Assembly (NCBI RefSeq): GCF_000182925.2
Contig: NC_026503.1
Span: 1,674,001-1,738,000 of the forward strand
From: Neurospora crassa OR74A
Lineage: Eukaryota > Ascomycota > Sordariomycetes > Sordariales > Sordariaceae
Reading direction: 5' to 3'
Length of the DNA stretch: 64,000 bases
Position 1 is the first letter of the stretch. Every line of letters starts with the position of its first letter. Shown one piece after another: positions 56,881 to 64,000 of this stretch. The translations under genes and the position numbers were made by a program. The notes beneath the pieces are model-generated. The model searched no databases. It saw nothing but the letters and a program-made list of their open reading frames with translations, and had not been told where the DNA came from.

Positions 56881-58820
56881 TACTATAAATATTCTCTATA
56901 ATACGAGAAAAACCTAAAAAAATTAAGATATTTGCTATTAAATTACTAAATAAACCCAACTTTAAATAATAATAATCCTTCTAGTAATACCTAACTATCC
57001 TAAGAAAATTTTTTGTATATTTTTACCTAGAATTCTCGTCCTGGAAAATAGTATAGATATATTAGTTACTTTATAATTTAGGATATACTAAATAAATCCA
57101 ACCTTAGACCCTTAACCTCTAACCCCCTTTTATATTAAAAATACTTAAATTAAGGCCTAATCTCTCCTCTAAAAAATACCCTAGTACAAAATTATAATAG
57201 AGGAATATTAGTAACTATCTATTCCTTTCGACTACTATATTATTTAGTACTTAGTTTATTAGTATAGAGAGTACTTAAATTACGTATATATACTAAAGAT
57301 ACTAAATTTATAGAATATTTTTTAGCCGTTCTACAATTCTATATATAATTACTATAAATACTATCTTTAAAGCTAAATAAAAGAAGCGAACGGCATTCGG
57401 TAAAAGGATTAATAATTAGAATCTATTCGAATTAGTTAGAAGTATTATAGAATACTAATATATATTCCTTTTGGAATATTGTAATATAGTAGTTATACTA
57501 TAAGGAATTATTAGCATTTAGAAAAAAGATTAGTAAGGAATTAATTAGGGAGTAAAAATACGTATTTTTTATTAAAGATCTAAATAATTAATACTTTAAA
57601 CCGCTTATTCTATTAAATTATAAGATAAGTATAGCGACTAAAAGGCTAACTACCTTTAATATTAATTTAAACCAATTTCGGTACTATATTAGGGGAAGTT
57701 ATAATTTATTTAATTTAATTAAGAAATTATACTTTAGCCCTAAAATTACTAAGTATTTATAGGAAGGTTTCCTAATAATTAGGGAATCCCTATAATAGTA
57801 TAAAGTACAATACTTAAGAAGGGTATTATATAGTATAGACTTTAAAATAAGAGATAATTAATATTATACCCTCTATTAGTATATAAACTCCTTAAATAGC
57901 GTTTATAAGTAAAGTTCTAGGACTAATCTACTATTAGATTTGTAAATAAAGATATTTATAAGCTTTAGGACGGTTATTATATTAAATTTAGTAAGAGATA
58001 GTAAAAGGGTAAGCCGGAGGAGAAATATTATTTTACTATATTTAAAGAATATTATTCTTATAAGTATTTTAACGAATTATAGTTAGTTAATTGGTAGTAG
58101 TAGGAGGAAGAAATTGTATAGGATTTTTGTATTATTAAGGTTAATTAGAGTTGTGAGTAGATATTTTGATAATAAGGGTTTGAGGTGGGAGGAAGAAAGT
58201 TAATAGAAAAACGAAGAATTGATTAGAAAAAGAGAGAAAAAAGGAAGAAAACCGATTAAGGGAAGTAGGTTCTTATACTTAAATTATAGATTATTAATAA
58301 CATTTAATTTATTATTTGTTATTTTAGGTGAAGGTAGTTGATTAGTAAGAATTTACTATATTAGGTAGTTATTAAGGTTATTATTACTGCTAGAAAAAGA
58401 AGAGATGAAAGACTACTATTGCCTTTAAACCTTTATAGTTTGTTACTTAAATAATAAATTTTAAAAGAAGAGATGAATTTGCTATATAGAAGGTAAATAT
58501 TACGAGGCTAGGTACTATATTATAAGTTAGGTTAATAGTAGCTTCGAAAAGATACTTTTGAGGGTTGAGTAAGTTAGTTGGACAATTTATAAAATATTTA
58601 TATAATACTTTTTCTCCCCGCCTCCTTCCTTCTTTTTCCTTCTTTTCCTAATATAATAATATTAAGAAGCCTAAGACTTCTAAGTACTCTCTTCTCTATT
58701 ACGACGATTTTAATTTAATGCGACCTATATTCTTTACTCCTCCCTTAAATTCGATTTAGTACGATTTAGACGTTAATTTAACCCTTCCTTCCTATTAAAT
58801 ATAGATTAGATACTTATTTA
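56881..58820 (+). pseudogene. Unidentified RIP'd coding relic
   Basis: Parts of 57.4-58.2 kb read as protein on the plus strand with few non-RIP stops, but I recognise no domain. Nothing else is visible apart from AT-rich DNA. Confidence 0.3.
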
Positions 58821-58829
58821 AAATATTAT

Positions 58830-60130
58830 ATTATTATTATGTTTTTTAATAATTATGCTTTTTCTAATAATAAGGTTAAGGCTATTTCTAGTAGTAATAA
58901 TATAGTTAGATTTGCTAAAGTTGAGGGTAAAGGGTTTGAGATTGTTTTAAATTAGAGTAATGTAGTTAGATCCGGTAATATTAATGGTAAGTAACCTTAG
59001 TAGCTTATTATTATTTATAATATTTAATTCTTACGTAGCTATAGTAAAGTGCTGATCGCTAACTACCTTAATAGCCTAGCAATTACGCTATTATTAAGCT
59101 TTTAATAGAAGTAGATTAAAGAAGCTATTAAATTTACATTTAGTTAACCGTTTATTAATTAAATAAATCAATTTAATACGAATAAAGCGCTTGAATCGAT
59201 ATTAATAGTATATTAAGGCTTTATTAATTAATATATATAAGATTATTAGGGATTTTTTTTTAATTTATTATAAAGGATTAAAGTATAGTTGCGTATTATA
59301 AAAATAAATTAGCTACGTAGTTGGATTCTAAGATATGAGAATGAGCTGCTATATTGTGAAGTATATTTTGGCCCTCCTCGAGATTTAAGTTTAAAGAACG
59401 GATATATACTTTTAGAGTATTCTAAGCTAAGTAGGATTTAGTTAAATTGGCGATACGACCTAAAAATACCTTATAACGAATTGGAATTTAATAAATTATT
59501 CGATAGGCTCTTCTATTATAGATTGTAGCCTAATTAGGTAGGCGCCTTCCTACTTAATAAGAAAGGTTTTTATAATTGGAAATAAATTGTAGTATATTTG
59601 GCCGACTTTTAGTATAGTATTGATAAGTATACTTATACTTATATTAATAATTTAATTACTTTACTTTTGTAGGTAATTAGAAAAGGGGCAAGAATGATTT
59701 TTGTATTAAATAAGTATATTTAATTTAATGGTAGGATTTTGAAGTTTATAAGTAATTTGAATAATATTGTATTACTTATAAAAGATAAGAGGTTTTGGGT
59801 GATCCCTCTCTACTTTGAGAACTATTATTTCGTTGTAGCTATCTTTAATTAGTTAGTAAGTTAATAGGATTACTATAATTCTAATTTTGAAGATAATATA
59901 TTAAAAAATATAAAGACGGTTTTAATTTCGTTATTTTAGAAATTTAGTATTTGGAGAGTATTAAAGTTAGATCTAAGCTTTATTATTTAATAAATTAAGT
60001 TTATTACCCAAGCTTCTAATTAGATTTGTGGATTAATAGTAGTAGAAGTTGTAAGAATAAAACTAGTAGAATATAATTTAAACTTTTAGATATTGAAGTT
60101 AAAGACTTAGTAATAGAGTATAGTATAGAA
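58830..60130 (+). pseudogene. Relic resembling a Ulp1/C48-type cysteine protease
   Basis: A plus-strand frame contains FWVIPLYFENYYFVVAIFN at about 59793-59849, NSNFEDN at 59879-59899, and later ITQASN-stop-ICGLIVVEVVR near 60004-60056. The order matches the C48 pattern of a His-containing HWxLxVI strand, an Asp (DSL), and Gln before a DCG-type Cys. The His position is Tyr (TAT, from CAT by C to T) and the Asp position is Asn (G to A). The Gln and Cys-Gly survive. Ulp1-like proteases are common passengers of large eukaryotic DNA transposons such as KDZ and some MULEs. The upstream part (58.83-59.7 kb) is protein-like but unrecognised. Confidence 0.4.
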
Positions 60131-62150
60131 GTATTATATAGTATTTAATTAGGAATAGAAAGAAAATATTATAGTATAGTAGTATTAGAGAATAATCTAT
60201 AATACTTTACGAATAAAGTAATAGTACCCTAACGGTTTATTTTGTAAGTTTAAGTTTAAGGTATTATATATAGTCAATTAAAGATTAGATAGTTTTTTAT
60301 CCTAGTAAAGTAAATATATATACGGTATTGAAGGAAAGCCTTGGTGTTTTATATAGCTAAAGAATTATATTACCTGGAATGTTAATAGCCGTATGTAAGG
60401 ATTAGGAGGTATAGAGATCCTCTTTCGGTACTAGCTATATAATAGCCCTAATGCCCTTATTAATTTTCCTTTATTTTAGTATATATTTATAAGACCTATT
60501 AAAGGAAGTAGTGAAAATAATTCTTTATCCTCTAACTTTTTATTATTTATATTTTCCTTTCCTATTTCTATAATAGAATGAAGAGAGGTTAGAAGATTAA
60601 TTTCTTCCTCTAGTAATATTTATTTACCTCCGCCTATAGATTCTTCTATATAGTTAATTCTAATTCTACTTCAATAGATTATAATTCGTTCGTAAAGCTC
60701 TAGGATAACGAATTAGCCGTCTTCTACTCTAATTTCGTTTCATTTAGTAGTATTATTACCTTTAAATCTTTAATCAATTAGGAAATAGAGTGCCTTTATT
60801 TAATTGACTATTAATAATAATATACACTATAGTTTAATACTAATTGTATCTAACCCTTCTAGGGGAATTAACGCTCTTTCTCTTAATATTCTAATAAATT
60901 GAATATAATTACGAATTCCTCTACTACCTAGGAATGTAAGAACTTTCGAATTATTATTAGAAGATAGAGCTTTATCGGTACTAAGAAGTATTAGCTTACT
61001 AGGTAGTTTAGGATTACTTATAAATTTAATATAAATACTTACTTAAGTAAGGCGAATTAATTAATTACCAATCCCTTTAGATTTTAGGAGGCCGTCGAAT
61101 CCGTTTACCCCTCCCTATTCCTCTTAATATAGGTATATACTATTAAATCCTATACCTATTTTATAATAAGGATTATTTTTAGTAACCGGATTTAAGAGTT
61201 TCTATTCTATAAGAGAGATATTTATTGTAGGCCGAAGCCTAGTACCTAATGAGATAGTTATGGATGTACTATTTAATTTTAGTTTTTATAAATTTATAGT
61301 AAATTTATTGGTCTATTCTATTCGTTATACGGAGCGTAAATTAAATAGCCTTCCTAGCTATAATTCGAATAATCCTACTTAAATTCTAATAGAATTTGAA
61401 GAAAGGTTTAATTTAAATATTCATTTAAAGCTACGAGGACCTTTAATACTTATCGGAATAATTTAGAATAATATTATTAGAAATATAAATAATCGTCTCC
61501 TTACTTAAAGTATTGAAGAAAAGGATTTAATTTATAAGGGTAAGAGGGGGTATAGAGGGAATAGAAATAATAGAGGAGGATGCTGATTATGTATGTATAT
61601 GTATGTAATAATAAGTTTGTTTAAGGGATTTATTGTAGATTTAAAGGGAAGATTTGATTTGGGGTAGTATACGAGAATATATACATTGATTTTCTGTGGT
61701 AATTTTTCTTTTTTTTTTAAATTTTTAACAAAAATATTAGATTAGAAGACGTACTTTCTAAATTGAACAGATTTAAATAGTTAGTATGGACGAAAGATAA
61801 AGAATGAAGGGCTAATTTGATAAGATAATAGATTAGAAGAGGTAGAAAAATAAGGATAATAAAAGGAAAGAAAAAGAAGGGGAAAATATCGAACTTTAGA
61901 AGATAAGATAATAGATTATTACAATATTTTTTTGATTGCTATATTAAATAATTAGTCTTTTAATTTTTAATTCTTAGTAGAAAAAGAATAATTTACTTTT
62001 GGTAATTTTTGATTATTTGCCTCTATTTGCCTATTGTGTTGAATGATTATTTATCCCTCTCGAGGGAATATTCACTCGTTTCTCTATTTGCCTTTAGGAA
62101 GAGGATACTAAAAGATTTGATAATTATCTTTACTTTCTACTGAAAATTGA
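60131..62150. other. AT-rich DNA, decreasing RIP towards the right
   Basis: I see decayed plus-strand frames to about 61.5 kb that I cannot name. From about 61.55 kb TpG dinucleotides reappear, so mutation is milder there. Confidence 0.35.
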
Positions 62151-62159
62151 ATATTAAGC

Positions 62160-62345
62160 TATACAATAAGATGCGTGACGCTAGTAAACTGTATCTAGCT
62201 TAATACCTCCCATCTCGACCTTCTGAGAAAGGCTTGGAAGTTACTTACTACCTAGTTCTGCCTAATTAAACATCCGAGAACTACGGTCCTTATAATAGCT
62301 GTGGTGGTGTTGGTGTTGTTGTTGTGGTTTCCTCGCCATTTCATT
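62160..62345. other. GC-normal, RIP-free island
   Basis: About 185 bp with ordinary composition and frequent CpA/TpG, ending in a GTGGTGGTGTTGG-type (GTT/GTG)n microsatellite at about 62310-62331. It is flanked on both sides by RIP'd DNA. RIP acts only on duplicated sequence, so this is probably a unique-sequence remnant. No ORF, tRNA or 5S rRNA fits it. Confidence 0.75.
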
Positions 62346-62349
62346 ATTT

Positions 62350-63108
62350 ACAATATAAAATTAAATTAGTCTTACCTAAATAGGATTATAATTATATTTA
62401 TTATAGTAGTAATATAGTAATAGAAGTATTTTTTAGTAGTAGAAAAGCTTTAAGTTAGGGTTAGAAGTAATTCCTTTACTATACTACTATTATAACAAAT
62501 ATAGTCTACGTTCTTAAAATTTTAGGCCGAGAATTTTAGAGGTAGTTCGAGGAAAGCCTTATTTAAAATACTTCTATCTTTATTACCTCTAAACTACCTC
62601 TATTATTTATTATTTATATTTATAAATTATATTACTACTAATTTTATACTATTACTATACTTATACAACCTCTTCCCGCCGAGCCCCTTTATTAAATCGG
62701 CCGAATATTATTGGACTACCTTCTTTTTTTCCTACTAGAACTATTAGAAATAAATCCTAGTAATTTTAAATACCCTCTCACCCTTATTAATCTATTTAAA
62801 GGACGTCCTTTTATTTTATTCTTCTAAATATATATAAACTTATTTAATATATTACTTTAGCTTTTAATTTTATATTTAGGCCGGGAACTAATTACTATCC
62901 CTCTACTCTCTATTCTCTATTAATATAGTACGCCTCTTACGGTTTAGGTTGCCCGGAATACTATTAATAGTACTATTAGTAAATAGTTATTAAAGAGAGG
63001 CGGTAGGGAATATATATATTTAAGGACGATGTTACTAAAGTTAGTATAAGGTATATAAGTAAGGCGGAAAGAAACGGGCTAAATAGTATTATTTAGAATA
63101 TATATCTT
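62350..63108. other. AT-rich RIP'd DNA, nothing recognised
   Basis: I see no gene or named element. Confidence 0.35.
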
Positions 63109-63109
63109 A

Positions 63110-63325
63110 TAAGGGGAAGGAGTAAGGTATTAAAATTACTAGGGGTATTAGAAATGAAGGGGGTAATACGGATGAAGGTATATTGTAGGGGGAAGGAGTA
63201 AGGTATTAAAATTACTAAGGGTATTAGAAATAAAGGGGGTAATGCGGATAAAGGTATATTATAGGGGGAAGGAGTAAGGTATTAGAGTTACTAGGGGTAT
63301 TAGAAATAAAGGGGGTAATATAAAT
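63110..63325. repeat. 76-bp tandem repeat, three units
   Basis: AGTAAGGTATTA(A/G)A recurs at 63121, 63197 and 63273, exactly 76 bp apart. Each unit contains GGGTATTAGAAATPAAGGGGG-type text (P = purine). Differences between units are transitions. Confidence 0.9.
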
Positions 63326-63438
63326 AAGATAGTAATAATATAAAAATATTAATATATATAATTTAAAAAAAAATAGTCGGGTTTCCTTTTTCTATTAATA
63401 TTTATACGCTTTTCGCAATTTAAGGTTCTCCTACTATA

Positions 63439-63538
63439 NNNNNNNNNNNNNNNNNNNNNNNNNNNNNNNNNNNNNNNNNNNNNNNNNNNNNNNNNNNNNN
63501 NNNNNNNNNNNNNNNNNNNNNNNNNNNNNNNNNNNNNN
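63439..63538. other. Assembly gap (100 N)
   Basis: Placeholder gap between two tandem-repeat arrays, which probably caused the break in the assembly. Confidence 0.99.
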
Positions 63539-63639
63539 TTATATAATATACCTATACTCCTAATATTCTAATTAAATTTAATAATACTCTTTAAATTAAA
63601 ACCGCTGAAGCTTAATAATAATAGACCGAAGTATAAAAA

Positions 63640-63860
63640 ATAATAGACCGAAATTGAAAAATAAAAGGATTAAGCCGAAAGATAATAAGTTGAAGCCTAG
63701 TAATAATAGGCCGAAGTTAAAAGATAAAAGGATTAAGTTGAAAGATAATAGGTTGAAGTTGAAAGATAATAGGCCGAAGCTAAAAGATAATAAACTGAAG
63801 CCCGGTAATAATAGGCCGAAGCCGAAGAATAAAGGGACCGAGTTTAAAGAAAAGTAAATA
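63640..63860 (+). repeat. 21-bp minisatellite coding a Lys-rich heptad in one frame
   Basis: About ten imperfect 21-bp units of the type AGGCCGAAG(T/C)TAAAAGATAAT. In one plus-strand frame they give an uninterrupted seven-residue repeat, R/K-x-K-L/P-K-D/N-N, for 67 codons. No other gene context is visible; the open frame may be a by-product of the repeat unit having no stop in that frame. Confidence 0.75.
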
Positions 63861-64000
63861 ACCTTTAATATTAGTTAAATTTAGTTAAAAATATATATTA
63901 AAGCCGAAGAATAAAGGAATTAAGTTTAAAGAGAAGTAGATAATTTTTAATATTAGTTAGATTTAATAAGAAATATATATTAAAGCTGAAGAATAAAGGA
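63821..64000. repeat. 82-bp tandem repeat running off the window
   Basis: G(C)(C/T)GAAGAATAAAGG starts at 63821, 63903 and 63985, exactly 82 bp apart. The second unit differs from the first mainly by transitions. The third is cut by the window end. Confidence 0.85.

Larger units (their letters stand above)
28641..64000. repeat. AT-rich RIP-mutated repeat block (heterochromatin)
   Basis: From about 28.65 kb to the end of the window the DNA is extremely AT-rich. CpA and TpG become rare while TpA is abundant; surviving C residues sit mainly before C, T or G. Decayed reading frames show stops at codons expected to be Gln or Trp (TAA/TAG). This is the signature of RIP, which mutates duplicated DNA by C-to-T at CpA. 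The block contains nested transposons, tandem arrays and five assembly gaps. In Neurospora such DNA is normally methylated at cytosine and marked by H3K9me3. No intact gene was found in it. Confidence 0.95.

Noticed and set aside
62160-62345. 5S rRNA or tRNA gene in the GC island
   Set aside because: No cloverleaf, A/B box pair or recognisable 5S sequence could be laid on it.
63654-63857. 67-codon Lys-rich ORF in the minisatellite
   Set aside because: It is explained by a 21-bp unit without a stop in that frame, within RIP'd satellite DNA; no promoter or conserved start context.
28641-64000. Horizontal transfer or mitochondrial insertion as the cause of the AT-rich block
   Set aside because: Loss of CpA/TpG, transition-only LTR differences and Gln/Trp stop codons are explained by RIP. 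No mitochondrial genes or genetic code were seen.

Overview
The window comes from the nuclear genome of a filamentous ascomycete, most likely Neurospora (Sordariales). Three things point there. The genes have short introns with GTRNGT donors and CTAAC branch sites. A typical fungal methionine synthase and a Puf3-type Pumilio protein are present. More than half of the window (about 28.65-64 kb) is extremely AT-rich DNA in which CpA/TpG is almost absent, the signature of repeat-induced point mutation (RIP). Five runs of exactly 100 N mark assembly gaps inside that block.

The euchromatic part (1-28.6 kb) carries six protein genes and one tRNA: a disordered, helix-repeat protein (323-1662 +, 3 exons); an intron-containing tRNA-Ile(AAU) (2232-2327 -); an unrecognised basic protein (4139-5230 +, 2 exons); the GPI-anchor ethanolamine phosphate transferase Gpi13/PIG-O (6148-9516 -); a small single-pass membrane protein (11055-11600 -); a Puf3-like PUF RNA-binding protein (20388-23197 +, 5 exons, with a long pyrimidine-rich leader); and cobalamin-independent methionine synthase, met-8 (25009-27474 -, 3 exons). 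Between 11.6 and 20.4 kb there is no convincing gene, but there is a CCAAT cluster, a 183-bp MITE with perfect 17-bp inverted ends and TA flanks, and a (CTG)15 tract. The genes are ordinary housekeeping or regulatory loci and do not form a cluster.

The AT-rich part holds nested, RIP-destroyed repeats. A structurally complete Ty3/gypsy chromovirus (32844-40802, minus strand) has two 291-bp LTRs and a GTAAC target duplication. It sits inside a plus-strand relic of an SNF2-like superfamily-2 helicase (about 31.4-32.8 and 40.8-44.4 kb). A second gypsy element runs on the plus strand (about 52.2-56.9 kb) with recognisable gag, protease, RT/RNase H and integrase-end relics. A relic resembling a Ulp1/C48 cysteine protease lies at about 58.8-60.1 kb. 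Tandem repeats of 35, 38, 76, 82, 110, 111 and about 165 bp are scattered through the block.

The most unusual signal is a 16-18-bp palindrome (TTTCCCTATAGGGAAA and close variants). It occurs about 19 times in the AT-rich block, in intergenic repeats, at fixed places in several tandem arrays, and apparently in frame inside the helicase relic. The size and nesting of the AT block suggest a pericentromeric or centromeric edge beginning only about 1.2 kb upstream of the met-8 start codon; that is an inference. No database search or composition calculation was run. Domain calls in the RIP'd DNA rest on reading motifs by eye.
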